From: Hyparrhenia diplandra
Taxonomy: Eukaryota > Streptophyta > Magnoliopsida > Poales > Poaceae
Assembly (NCBI GenBank): GCA_015847255.1
Contig: JADLZK010011555.1
Coordinates: forward strand, 80,785 to 144,784
Direction: 5' to 3'
Length of the DNA stretch: 64,000 nucleotides
This document shows, piece after piece, positions 22,701 through 35,100 of the stretch. Positions within the stretch are counted from its first letter, which is position 1; each line of letters begins with the position of its first letter. Position numbers and translations under genes: made by a program. The notes beneath the pieces are model-generated. The model searched no databases, had not been told where the DNA came from, and worked only from the letters and a program-made list of their open reading frames with translations.

Positions 22701-25700
22701 CATGCAACCCATGTCCACATAAAAATTTGATTTTACGTTGTGTGCCTTTTTATTTTAACAAAGTATTTCCTGTATGGAATTATGTTGTTACCAAAACCTT
22801 TTAAGTATGAATATGAAATTGTTACCAATGGCAATTGCGAACTGTTAAAACTAACAATTGTATATCTCAAGTTCTCGCAATTTATGATTATTTTAGTCTC
22901 AGAATCAAGCACAATACAACAACAACATAGCCTTTTTGTCCCAAGCTAGTTGGGGTAGGCTAGAATCAAGCACAAACTATATGAATGGCAAACATGAAAG
23001 AGACTAGTATTTAGGAGCTAAGCATTTGAATGGCATGTTGGGTTTTGAAACAGGTTTTTGTTGAAGCCCAATAGTTGTATGCTGGATTGCTGTGAATTAA
23101 CATTGTGTTCATGCAAGCCAATTTTTTATGCCATTCAAGGTTGACTTGTTGATGTTTTTGGACTGTTTTAATTGAAGAGTGGTTGCCAATAACTGTGGGC
23201 ATTTGTTGATTATCGAACTGTGGTTAAGATAAGGCCTTGAGGTTTTCTCTTGGATGATAACTTTTATACAAGCAGCTGTGATGTAGCTGCTATGCGTTAC
23301 TTCTAACAGTGAAATGATTCACGAGATGAATGCTTGGTGTTTTGGGGTTTACACTCTCTTTTGACTGGTTTTATTTATAGGGTGTTCAACCGCTACTTGA
23401 TGGCGTGCTGGATTATCTACCATGCCCGTTGGAGGTTGAAAACTATGCCCTTGATCAAAACAAACCAAGAGAAGGTACCAAAGGATTTCAAATTTTGTTA
23501 TAACTACAATAACTATAAAAAATTCATATCACTTAATCTTACTAGTGGAGAAGACTAAGTGGTAAAGTATGTAATGGGTAGAAGGTTAGGAAGCTCGTTT
23601 ATTATAGTGGAGCATTTCAACTCCCTATCACTCTGTTATATTTGGTGATGAACTTTGTATTTGAATTCAGGTATTATTGGCTGGAACTCCAGCTGAGCCA
23701 CTTGTAGCATTAGCGTTTAAGCTAGAGGAAGGTCGTTTTGGTCAGTTGACGTATCTAAGGTGATTCTTGCTCTTCTAATTACTGATCTATTGTATTCTTA
23801 CTTATTTAGCTATAGAGCAGAAGATTACTCCGATATTTTATCCTTAAACTAATCACTTATGATTTTTCATGGCAGAATCTATGATGGCGTTATCCGAAAG
23901 GGTGACTTCATATACAATGTCAATACAGGGAAGAAAATCAAAGTGAGGCTTAATTCCAACTTCCAAGTCCCAGCAAGGAATTGAGCCATTGCCAGTTGCT
24001 TTCTACCCCCTATCCATTAGAGTGGCTGTTTTTTACGCTGGTTCGCCAAACCTAACGCAACCCTCCTCCTTTACCCGGGGCTTGGGACTGGCTATGTTGA
24101 GACGACTCAAGAAAGTCTTCCAGTCAACATAGGCTGGAGTTGTGTTGCTTTCTACCCCCTCAGTCCCAAAAAAGATTTCACTTGGAATTTAAGACAATTT
24201 AGAGCTCTAAGGACATTTACCCTTATTCCCTGATTAGTGTAGTGATGCCATTGTGTTTGCCGAGCTAATAAGGGAAATCAACAGCCTTCTCCTTACGAGG
24301 ATTTGTGACTCATGACATGCATGCGGTCTGGTTTCTCAGCTTTACATGTGTAACATGCTTTTAGATGTGAGATGAGGGGATGCAATTAATGATGATAGCC
24401 CACTGGTTGTCCTCAAGCTATAATGACATGTTCTATGGGACATATTTTGAATCCTAAAGTGACATGTCTTTTTTTGGGACGGAGGGAGTGTTATTCTTTG
24501 ACAAGAGACATTCAAGGCTTTTGGAGTAGAATATACCAATGTTTTCAATTTGATGCACCAGAAGGGGCTTTGGAAAGGACTTGTTTCAAATTGTGGGCTT
24601 GGAAGAGCTGAAATTCTACACTATAATTAAATATACATTATTAACACAACAACTGCTATTTCAATGGTTATTGAGTCGAAATGGCATCAATTCATGATAT
24701 ATATTGGTCATACACTTCTTGTTTAGGCAAACTAAAATAGGTTATTTGAATACAGTTGCAAAAATGTCTCCTCATTTTCCCTTCTATTTTTAAAATTTAA
24801 AATATTTGGAAGCCATTTACTTTAAACCATGTACAGCTACGTTTCTCTTGAACATATACATTCTTATTAAGGAAAGTGTAAAGGTATTGTTTATTTTAGA
24901 GAATTTATAACTGAATGTAGTGTTTGGCAGCTCAAGGTTATAATTAAATGTCTAGTTTGTAAATTTGCTATTACTTAATGTTTTTTCTGCTTAAGCTCCA
25001 ATCTGGCACTTGAAGTTAGATGTTTTTTTTTTAATATAACATTGATTTTTTAGGTTCCTCGCTTGGTAAGGATGCACTCTAATGAGATGGAGGTAAGTTG
25101 CACTAGACTTAGTTTTCACTTCAAATAGTATTGATTCAATCAGATGAAGATCAATGATTTCTGGTGTTAATGTTTATATTGTTTTGTTTGATTTAGGATA
25201 TTCAAGAAGCATATGCTGGCCAAATTGTTGCTGTTTTTGGTGTTGATTGTGCTTCAGGTAACCAGACAGACAAAATCTTACCTTTTTTTTTTTATATATA
25301 GTTCTATTTACTTAATTTATTCTGCATCTGACTTTCCACTTCTTTTTTGTCAATAGGCTTATACATTTACGGATGGAACGGTGAAATATACTATGACTTC
25401 AATGAATGTCCCTGAACCTGTGATGTCCTTGGCAGTTTCACCTATATCTAAAGACTCTGGAGGACAAGTATATCATATTTTTCACCAGAAGAGTATTACT
25501 GCTGTATGTAGTTTGTTATCCTAATGTCCTAAGTGAAATATACGTTTGACTTTCAGTTTTCAAAAGCTCTGAATCGCTTCCAAAAAAGGAGGATCCTACT
25601 TTCCGTGTGGGTTTGGATCCTGAGAGTGGCCAGGTTTGTTACATCATCCATTTCAATTTTAATTTGTATTTTTGTGAAGTTCTTAATACATAAAATTTGC

Positions 25701-28700
25701 TAGTAGACAATTATTTCAGGGATGGGTGAGCTGCATCTGGATATATATGTTGAGCGTATTAAGAGAGAGTACAAGGTATGGAAACATTTATTTCAGAGGC
25801 ATACTTTGTCCTCTTGACTATTTGGATGGAAAAACTTGTATATATTGATGGGTGTTTGATTACTAACCTTGAAGTTTGCTACTCAAATCTTTATTACTAG
25901 AATGATCGAAGATATCCTTGTTACGGACTTCTAGTCGTTTGTCTAAAAATGATCATTTTACCCTTGATTGACCCTTTAAAGAAGAGGAAGTTAACCCTGA
26001 ATTTACAACTTTAGGATCAGTTTGTTAAGTCTTCTATTTTATGGAGATTGCAGCTGGTTGTCATAGTCATCTTTAAGGTTCCCAGCTGAGAGGAAACTTG
26101 ATCAAATCCTAGAAACCCCATAATAAACCTGACTTGTTCACAATTTGACATTTGTTGGTGCTTCTCCAAATTCTGCTATACTTGTATGACTGTAAATTCC
26201 TTTTTAAGTGTATTACATTCCTGTTATGAATGTTGGAATTTTGAGACTTAAATAGGTGGACGCAAAGGTAGGGAAACCTCGTGTTAACTTCAGGGAAACA
26301 ATCACCCAGCGTGCTGAATTTGATTATTTGCACAAAAAGCAATCTGGCGGGCAAGGTCAGTATGGACGAGTTTGTGGGTGAGTTCATACATTACTCAATT
26401 AATTACTCATTAATATTATGCTTGCATCACACGCTTTTTTCTTCAGTTTGCTTCAAAATGGTAATTGCTTTTGGATCTTCTTCGAGCCTTGTTCTCTGTG
26501 GCTCTTATTCTCTCACATACAGTAGTTGTCCTGTTATTAGGAACAATTTGTAAACATTCCTTCAGCCCTCTGTCCCTGTTCTCTCCATTTTTCATGGGAA
26601 AGTAGATAATAAGGAAGAGAGGAGAGAAACATATAATGGATGAAAAGAGACGAGAGAAGCAGCTGAGAACGAAAGAAAAAGTGGGAGCTCCAACTTTGAT
26701 GGGGGAGTTCAAAGGATCATGTTAGGTGGACTGCTGGTCCCAGGCGCGGAGAGTCTTTTAGGGTTCTCCTAAACTATGAACAAGAACATGGTGTATGGCT
26801 GACTGGCTCTAACAGGCGAGCAGGGTCTAGGACTGCATCAAGTTCATCTTGATCTGACTTAAGCCTCAGTCCGCTATCTGTCTGCTCTTTTTGTTTCTCT
26901 CCCTGTTAAGGACCTGTCTGGGACTACTCCGCTCTAGTTTTTCTAGCTTTGCCCTACCAACTCCACCATGGAGCAGTTCCTCTCTAGAATTGTAGCTCCA
27001 CAATATGTACAATGGTTATGTCGTAATCAGTGACATGGTGGGTAATTTTTGTACGACTCCATGAGGTGGTTAGAAATCATGTTTCTGTAGTACCTCTTAA
27101 GGAGCTCCACAAAAAAACGTGCAGTTAGCCCCCACCACCACCTTTCTTCCTGGGGCTGAAAATCATAGTTTTTGGAGTTGCCCGGTTTGGCTAGCAAAGT
27201 TAGGAGCGGAACTGAAAAAGGTGGAGCATTTAGTTCCATGTGTCCCTAAAAACTAACAGTAGGTTCTTTGTTGGTTCCATTTGGCCACAAACCCTCATCA
27301 TGTGGGCTCTTGGGCGTGTTGGTTATACAATTAGATATTGATGTAGCCAGCAGAGAAGCGACTTACTGGAGCTGCCATGCTGCCTTGATACTTTGATGGT
27401 AGAAAAACATAGTACACAAGTTACCTGACTTGTTTTCTATGGCCACTGGTCATTGGAAAACATAATGTTTTCGACATGCTTCTGGATGTTTGCCTTGAAA
27501 TGCGCACTGCCATGATGTTTTATTGGATATATCAAATAATATTCCAACAGAAAGCAGTAGTCAAAGAAAGGAACAGTGCTGTTTTTGTAATTAACTAATT
27601 ATAGGAAACAATCTGAAAGTATATAATGAACTAATTGTAATACACATCCTTACTCCTTTCCTGTTTATTTTATTTTGTGCGGCGGTATTATAGAAGTGTT
27701 GGAGAATTGGTAATTTATCTAGGTTTATAATGATGTAGATACATAATATGTTGGTGTTTGTATGCTCATAGGGCAAGCTATACCTTTCTCCCTGAGTGAT
27801 TTCATTATTTTTGTCCAAATAAATATGTTGCATTTATTTTTCAGTTTATTTGGTATTGTTATGAGAAATTAACAAACAACAATATGCAGGTATATTGAGC
27901 CTCTTCCATCAGGTTCTGATGGTAAATTGAATTTGATAACATGATTATTGGACAAGCAATTCCTTCCAAACTTTATACGGCAATAGAGAAGGGTTTTAGG
28001 GAAGCTTGCAATTCGTGAGTCCATGCATTCCTTAGTTTTTAAATTATTTTTCTCTTTTCACTCAAGTCACAGATAACATTTATTTTCATGTATATACTGT
28101 AGGGGTTCATTGATTGGTCATCCTGTTGAAAATTTAAGAATTGTACTGACTGATGGGGCTTCACATCAGGTGGATTCCAGTGAACTTGCTTTTAAGCTAG
28201 CTGCTATCTATGCTTTTAGGCAGGTGAGCTATATTTTGGAGATGGGCAACACTGTTTCTAACAAACTCTGGTTGTAGCATGAATATCAAGTGTTCTACAA
28301 TTTTTTTTTTTCTTTTTCAGTGTTACACTGCTGCCAAACCTGTAATATTAGAACCTGTGATGAAAGTAGAACTCAAATTTCCAACGGAGTTCCAGGGCAC
28401 AGTAACTGGTGATATGAACAAGTAAGTGATTATTCCCACTTCCCACAAGCTATGCTTCTACTGTAAATTATGGCTGGAAGCCCGGAACATCATTTCATGC
28501 ATAGTAGTATTCCTTTTCTTCTCAAGAAATGCAGATATTTTTCTGCAGTTTACTTGGGATAATTTACTTCTTTACCACTAAATAAATCACACTTCACTGC
28601 CATTGACTGTTATGGTAACAAGTTGGTAATTTACTTCTTTACCACTAAATAAATTTCCCACTTCATTTTTTTTTTCTTCTAACAGGAGAAAAGGGATCAT

Positions 28701-30004
28701 TGTTGAAATGAGCAGGAAGGTGACGACACCATTGTAGTTTGCCATGTATGTAAATGCCTGGTTTCTTCCTGACTTCAGTTTCACATTTCCTTCATTGAGA
28801 AATAGATGTTTTTTTTCTTGCATTTCATCATATCTCTATTGAATAGCACAGAATAATAGTTTTCTACCTTTCTTGCAAATAATGTCTTGTACTTAGTCTG
28901 TTTCTTGACTTTTTTCTCGAACACACAGCTGTTGAGAAGTTTCCGCTGTCCACTAATGAGCTTAAGACTTTTGGATCCTTGAATTATTGAATTTTATTTT
29001 GGATCAAACTCATGTTTGCTGTCATAACTTTATTATTGCTTACACCTTTTTAGGCTTTCAAACGGTACCTCCTCTGATTCAATATCATGTTGCTTTAGGA
29101 TCCTGCCACTCAAACTCTTAACTTTGACAATCAATATATATAAGAAGTTGTATAGACATTGTAAGATATATGTTAACTAGGCTCATACTTTCATCATGAA
29201 ACATACTTTTACAGCATATTTATTATTATATTTATAAATCGTTGGTCAAACTTCTTACGTAGGCTTTGTGGGCCAGCAACTAGAACATAGAAGCCCATCT
29301 CATTGGCAAACAATACTATGGGTGTTCGTTATGATCCTAGGTCCTAGGTGAATGTGTTTATTGTTAAATCTGTCGTTTTGATCTTGGTCAGTACAGTATG
29401 CGATGATTAGCCTGGGATTATTATTTTTGTACTTCATAATGTTGGTACCTGTTCCATGCAGACTATTTTTGCAAACTCATATTGTCCTGTTCTTTCAGGT
29501 TCCGCTAAACAATATGTTTGGATATGCAACAGCTATTCGATCAGTGACTCAGGTCAATATTCTTTCTCATCAAATTCTAAGCAATGTTTGTTTGTCCTCT
29601 AATGTTAAAGATAGTTCAATATTGCTGTTCAATTGGATGGTGTCTACTGAACTCAGCGCACACAATATTTGACAGAAGCAACGTCTAATCTACTGTCAAG
29701 TACGATTTGCATGTTTGCTACTCAAGTGGATAATACCAGCCTTTAATTAAAAATAGTATACTAAATGATTGTTGAAAACAATAATCGATGCCTTGTGTGT
29801 TTGGTTCAATGAATATAGTATAGCAAGATAGTGTTTATAAATATTGGAGAAGGAATTGTGTGGTTTTCCTATTTATCTGTTTTCGTGCATGTCCTGCAGG
29901 GGAAAGGTGAATTTACGATGGAGTACCTGGAGCATAATACTGTATCGCAGGATGTGCAGATGCAATTAGTGAATGCATACAAGGCGACCAAGGGCACAGA
30001 GTGA
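19705..30004 (+). CDS. MEFG1: Elongation factor G, mitochondrial
   Basis: GTPase that drives translocation on mitochondrial ribosomes. Twenty coding exons with GT..AG borders: 19705-20088, 20546-20768, 20855-20976, 21060-21210, 22308-22380, 23381-23474, 23671-23759, 23876-23942, 25054-25092, 25197-25257, 25357-25467, 25557-25633, 25707-25775, 26256-26377, 27890-28014, 28103-28223, 28321-28421, 28686-28745, 29499-29552, 29900-30004. Visible signatures: Arg/Ser-rich presequence, G1 AHIDSGKTT, KGITIQSAAT, G3 DTPGH, G4 NKLD, SGMGELHLDIYVERI, and QGKGEFTMEYLEHNTV at the C terminus. A single-copy essential gene is expected, yet about eight net indels break the frame: near 20738, 22317, 22371-22376, 23468, 25359, 25582-25587, 27927 and 28704. 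An AATAAA at 30026-30031 is the likely poly(A) signal. Large introns hold a SINE, a truncated SINE tail and a MITE. Confidence 0.95.
21838..21985 (-). mobile_element. tRNA-derived SINE in EF-G intron 4
   Basis: On the minus strand it carries RNA polymerase III internal promoter boxes: box A TAGTCTAGTGG (21961-21971) and box B GTTCAACTC (21914-21922), then a T/A-rich 3' part ending in A9. Spacing and sequences fit tRNA-related grass SINEs. It is not a tRNA gene because no cloverleaf can be completed. No clear target-site duplication was found. Confidence 0.7.
22915..22961 (-). mobile_element. 5'-truncated SINE tail, 47 bp, in EF-G intron
   Basis: Flanked by a perfect 14-bp direct repeat AGAATCAAGCACAA (22901-22914 and 22962-22975). 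On the minus strand the insert reads AGCCTACCCCAACTAGCTTG... and ends in (TTG) repeats, which resembles the 3' end of Au-type grass SINEs as I remember it. It lies in the intron between exons 5 and 6 of EF-G. Confidence 0.75.
24155..24491. mobile_element. Stowaway-type MITE in EF-G intron 8
   Basis: Left end CCCCCTCAGTCCCAAAAAAGA preceded by TA. Right end TCTTTTTTTGGGACGGAGGGAGTGT followed by TA. The termini are inverse to each other and match the grass CTCCCTCCGTCCC terminus. About 337 bp, non-coding. Confidence 0.6.
26907..27247. mobile_element. Possible hAT-like or other MITE in EF-G intron 14
   Basis: The ends AGGACCTGTCTGGGACTACTCCGCTC and, inverted, TAGGGACACATGGAACTAAATGCTCC are imperfect inverted repeats about 340 bases apart. 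The interior also has complementary GGAGC and CTCCAC blocks. No target duplication could be fixed, so the class is uncertain. Confidence 0.3.
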
Positions 30005-30025
30005 TTCTTCTTTTTGCAGAAGAAG

Positions 30026-30031
30026 AATAAA
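30026..30031 (+). terminator. Poly(A) signal of EF-G
   Basis: AATAAA 22 bases after the EF-G stop codon, in an A/T-rich context. Plant signals are loose, so this is a likely rather than proven near-upstream element. Confidence 0.5.
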
Positions 30032-30459
30032 ATTTTGTTTACATACTTCTAGTAGCATCGAAGTCCTGGTCCTAGGGACATCACAAATAGTAGGTGATAA
30101 TTCAAACCATCTGGTTTCTTAGTGAAAATACAACTATGCTGCAATAATCGGCATTCCCACAGGAGAATTGTACAAACATTATCTAGCAAATGTCAGAAGC
30201 TTAGTTTGTAATGATTACCATGTCTTGGTATGTGAGCATCTTGTGCAATTTCTCCAAAAAAAAGTATTGGACACTTTGAATCCATATTTCTATTGCTCTA
30301 CTTTCCCGAAGACTATTTCATCAATTGTAATGTACAATTTTTTTTTTTTTTTTTTTACCAAAGGAGCCTGCCTTTATCATATCATATGAATTACGAACGC
30401 CATCAGGAGGCTCGAACGATCAAGGTACAAAAGCAATTATAATGTCTTAGCATTTCAAT

Positions 30460-32155
30460 ACATGTGCCGCCCGCCGGGCCTAGTGAGCGGCCCAATATCT
30501 CAATTCTCATACGGGCTTACTACGGTCAGTCTAATTCATTCCTCCATCCATATAGAAGGAAAGACCGGCCCACTCTAGCCTGTTGGCCCACACGTCAACC
30601 ACGGTGCCCACGCGCCCGACGCGCTCCCTCAGACCACAGACCCCCACCACCGGCCCACGTGCGTTTCCGGCACGCGTGAATTGCGTTGCCTTCCGTATCG
30701 AAACACTGCTCCCTACCGGAGTAAGTCTAGAGTCCACTCCACTGCATTTCGCCTTGCGGCGGCTCTCCTCCTACAAAATCCGTCGTCGTTTGCTCTGCGC
30801 CTCCTCGGCCTCGGTGCCTCTGTGTCGTGTCGTGTCGTGCCCGTCCCGTGCCGCCCCACTTGCAGTTGGACTCGCCACTTGCTCGCTCTCGCTGTGGCCG
30901 GTCCGGAATCGGCTGACTTCACCACCGGCGACGTATGGCTGCAGTCGCAGGGATCGAACCGTCGGTTGGCATCGAACGGCTTGACTTTCCACGCTTCCCT
31001 TCCATCAGCTAGTCCAGCCCAATGAAGCCCACCAGAGCGCACACATTCCAATTCCTACAAGTCCAGTCCGTCCACAGCTCGAGCCTGGAGCACGCACCGC
31101 CGCCGGAGCCTCCGCTCGTCGGCGGAGCCCCCCCCCCCCCGTCCTGCGCCGGAGTCCCTGCTCATCGGCGGAGCCCCGCCTGCCGCGCCGGAGCTCCCGC
31201 CCCCGTCTTGCGCCGAAGCCCCCGCCCCTCGCCGGAGGACGCACACGCCGCGCCGGAGCCCCCGGCCCGAGCCGAAGCCCCTGCCCCATGCGGGCACCAC
31301 GCCGGTGTCCCTTCCCCGCGCAGGTGCCCTGCCCCTGTCGGGGCTCACTGCCACGGCGGCCTGGACACTGATGACTGCATTGCAAGGAGGCCTGGATGCT
31401 TGCACTGACACTGATGACTGCATTCAGACTTGTCACTTGTGTGTGCTGCAATTTGGCAAGAAAGCAATGTGTGTGTGCCTGTATGTTCCCAGAGTTGTGA
31501 TTGATGTATGGTTGAGATTGAATGAACTACGCCATTGCCATCCCGTCGTGGAGAGTCGCACAGTCGCCATCCCGTGGAGAACTCCGCCGTTGTCGTACCC
31601 TCTTCAAGAGCCGCATCGTCGCCGGCTCGCTGCTCCCATGCCGAGCGTCACGCCGTTGCTGTCTTGGTCTCCTCGACGCTGCTGCGCATCCATGCAAGAA
31701 AGCAGCAGTGTTCATGCTTGGCAAGCCGGCAAGCTTAGCTCTCGTATAGTGTAGGCATGATCTACTTGCCATGAAGCCATGGCCTGCTGCTCGCTATCAT
31801 CGCCGGCAGTCGCCACACGGTGCAGACCAAGTCGAGCATTCAAAGGTGAAGCACGGCGAGGCACACTGTGTCGAGCGGCGGCGCGACTGCGGTAAGCAAG
31901 CGCGGGGCCTAGTTGCCATCGAGGGAACTTGCGGCCGCAAGAGCTGTGAACAGCGTGGGCTGTAATTGGGCCTGACTGGGAGGCTTTGGTATATGCTGCC
32001 AGATGCGCGGACGTCCGATCATGAAGGAACGAGGATCCTTCTTCGACTGCACGCTGCCATCATCGAGGGTGAAGTTAGCGGATCTCATTCCCTTGCCCCT
32101 CCGAGCTCCGACCACTACCGCCTCGTCGCCCGCGTGCGCCCCCTCTCCAACTCCA
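30460..32155. other. GC-rich intergenic block between EF-G and ALB3
   Basis: High GC with open frames on both strands but no domain I recognise. Between about 31085 and 31340 there is a degenerate minisatellite of GCGCCGGAGCCCCCGCC-like units. The last 200 bases are the ALB3 leader and promoter side. Could be an unrecognised GC-rich element. No coding call is made. Confidence 0.4.
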
Positions 32156-35100
32156 ATGGCCGCGCCCTCCCACCTCCACCTCCACCTCCACCTCCCGGGC
32201 TGCCCCCAAACCCCTAGCCCTGCCGCTGCCCCTGCCCTCGCCGCGGGGCTTCTCCGCTCGGCTCGGCCTCCGCTCCCGCTCCTGCTCCCGACGCTTCCGC
32301 CCGGTCGCCGCGCTCGGCCCCGCCGATGCCGGCGACCTGCTCGGCCGCGTCGAGGCGTTCCTCTACACCGTCGCGGACGCCGCCGTCTCCGCGGAGCCCG
32401 TCGCGGACGCCGGGACCAAGGAGGCCGCCGCCGCCGGGGACTGGCTCTCCGGCATCACCAACTCCATGGAGACCGTGCTCAAGGTGTGTTCTCGGTCGCC
32501 GCCGCCGCTTCGCGTGCCATGCGATTCCCTTCCTCAATTGGCTCAGGGGTTTATGCCGCGGTTGCGTGAGTTGCTGCGGCTGCTTCCCGTGCCGTGTGCG
32601 GACGCGTCTCCTCTACTTTGTTTTGATTTTGAATTTTTGTTTTGGGATTTTGGGTAGCTGTGACTGTATGAGGTGACGGTGACGCCCACCCCATTTTTGT
32701 GCTCAAAATGCTATGGCGCGACTGTACGATCGTTAGCTGGAATCTACTAAGAACTTGCTTACTTGCGTTGTGCGTTGCCTGCAGAATCTAGCTACGGTTG
32801 TTGTTGCGAAGGTGCGTTTATGCTTTCTGAACGTGCTCCACAATATTTAAGGTGGCCTTAGTATTCTCTGGACTAGCTTTCTCAACACCCACTTAAGGCA
32901 CTACAATTATTTTCCCAACACCCACTCCAGGCACTGTGATTACCACTGCTATCATTTTTTAATACAAATAGTGGGGTGTTTTGGAGAGTACAGACTACCG
33001 ACCCTTAGGCGGCATTTAGTTGAGCTCCATCATGGGTTGAGCTCAAGGGTTGTTGCAGCCTTGCAGGTTTAGGAACCTAGGCCGCCAACAACTCCGCAAT
33101 AGTATGCCTGCCATGCCACTAAGCAATGTATTCACGGATGCCTCTTGTTCACATTTCGTGTAATTCAATGTTTAGAAGTTTAGCTATGAAGCCAATATTC
33201 TAATGATTGCTCAAACTCCTACGGTCCTACCTATATATGTTGCTATGAAGATAGTTTGACATCATTATTTCAATGCTCTAATTTAGGCCTGCACTCCTGC
33301 AGATATACAGTGTTGGTACTGATATTTGTAATTGCTGCAGTCCTTGAGGGCCTCCAGGGATTTATGAGAACTAACCTGTCTGACTTTGCATGCAAAGAAA
33401 AAATTCCGTGCCTCAAGCTCATTAGTTGAGACTAAGCTGCCAAGAGTACCACTAGGCCGGAAGATCACTGAAGGATAATGCTTTGAACATTAATTTAATA
33501 ATTTCTCTTACAACATATTGTGAACTGCTATCAGTGTCTTACAAAAAGTTTTTTCAAACACTAATCTATTGATGCAACTTTTGTACACTAAAATGAATGT
33601 ACTTTGACTAACTGTTAGGCAAAAGCTTACAAAATTTGACCTTTTCAAAGCCCTATTTAGATAGTACTTGTAGCTACTGTTGAGAAAAAGAAGATGAAGA
33701 GAGAATCAGTATTTGCGTCCCATTTTTCCGTCATGTTTGTGCATATGATCATATAAGTGTGACTCCTCTAGTAGTGATATTATGAACTTGTTTTTTTTTT
33801 CTGAAATTATATTATGAACTTATTGATAATTGTTTTTTTCATTATGTGCATATAGACATATGGTTATTCTCAGTATGTGGCTTACTCTTATATGTTTATG
33901 TAGTTTGTATGGCAATTCCAACACATTTTCCCCATTGGCAGGTTCTGAAAGATGGTCTATCAGCTCTCCATGTTCCTTATTCATATGGCTTTGCAATCAT
34001 TCTCCTCACTGTTCTTGTTAAGGCAGCTACATTCCCTCTAACAAAGAAGCAGGTAAAGTGTTGCTACCCCCACCCCCACCCACCAGCCCCCAAATAGTCA
34101 ACCACTAGGAGAATCTAATGTCAGGATGATTGTGACGTAGTTGAGGCTATTCAAAGTTCAATAGCAAAGGGGGTTTTTTTTTTCTGGGTGCTTGCTCTTA
34201 TTGGTGTACTTCTGCTCAACTGCAGCTCAGCAAAAAAAAATTGAGATATATTTATCGATATTTGAGTACACATATGTCCTGCATATGTGTCCTTGTGTCA
34301 GTATTTTCTTCTGCCTACCCGATTATCTTCAAAGATATCCTAGAAAAATAAAATGGTGCCTTTCAAGACCTCATTTGATCAGGTAATTAATGAATGACTT
34401 CATCCTTTGTATAGGTGCTTTCTGGCAGAAACTTTAATGCTGGAACTGTGGGTAGAGAAATGTGAAACACATGGTTTTCCTTGTGAGATTAATTGTCTGC
34501 TCTCTGAGCCAGAGACAATTAATGAGACTGGGTCTTTTTCGGTTAAATTCAGCATTCAAACATTACCCACTGGCCACTGCTGATAAATGATATAAAATTA
34601 AAGCCGTACACTCGCAAGTTCCAACCAGCTGAAATAGTCTCCTTTCAAAATGCTGACATACCACCTGTCTAGGTGTTAGAAGCCGTACTTTTATACAAAA
34701 GTTTTGGTTGACAGCAGTTACTGATGGTTTGTCTTTGAAGGAAGCAAAAAGAGAATTACTTTAACAAGTTACATGTTCATTGACATTTGAGGGTATTGCA
34801 CTTCTTAGCATCATCATGTCTTGCATTTCATTTTTCCTGCGAAGATCTTTGCAACTGAAAATTTTGAAATCTCTGGACATTGCTTAGATAGTTAGATGTC
34901 CCCTCAGGTTTTTGCAGATTTGCTGCTTAGATGTTACCTTGAGTTATTGCAGATTTGCTGCTTGCTCTATAAGCAGCGCATGTGCTCTATATATTTATTT
35001 TGAATCCAGTATTGAAAATAGCAGATTATGTTGTTTTCTTTATAGGTTGAGTCTGCACTTGCAATGAGGTCACTGCAACCTCAAGTAAAGACCATTCAAG

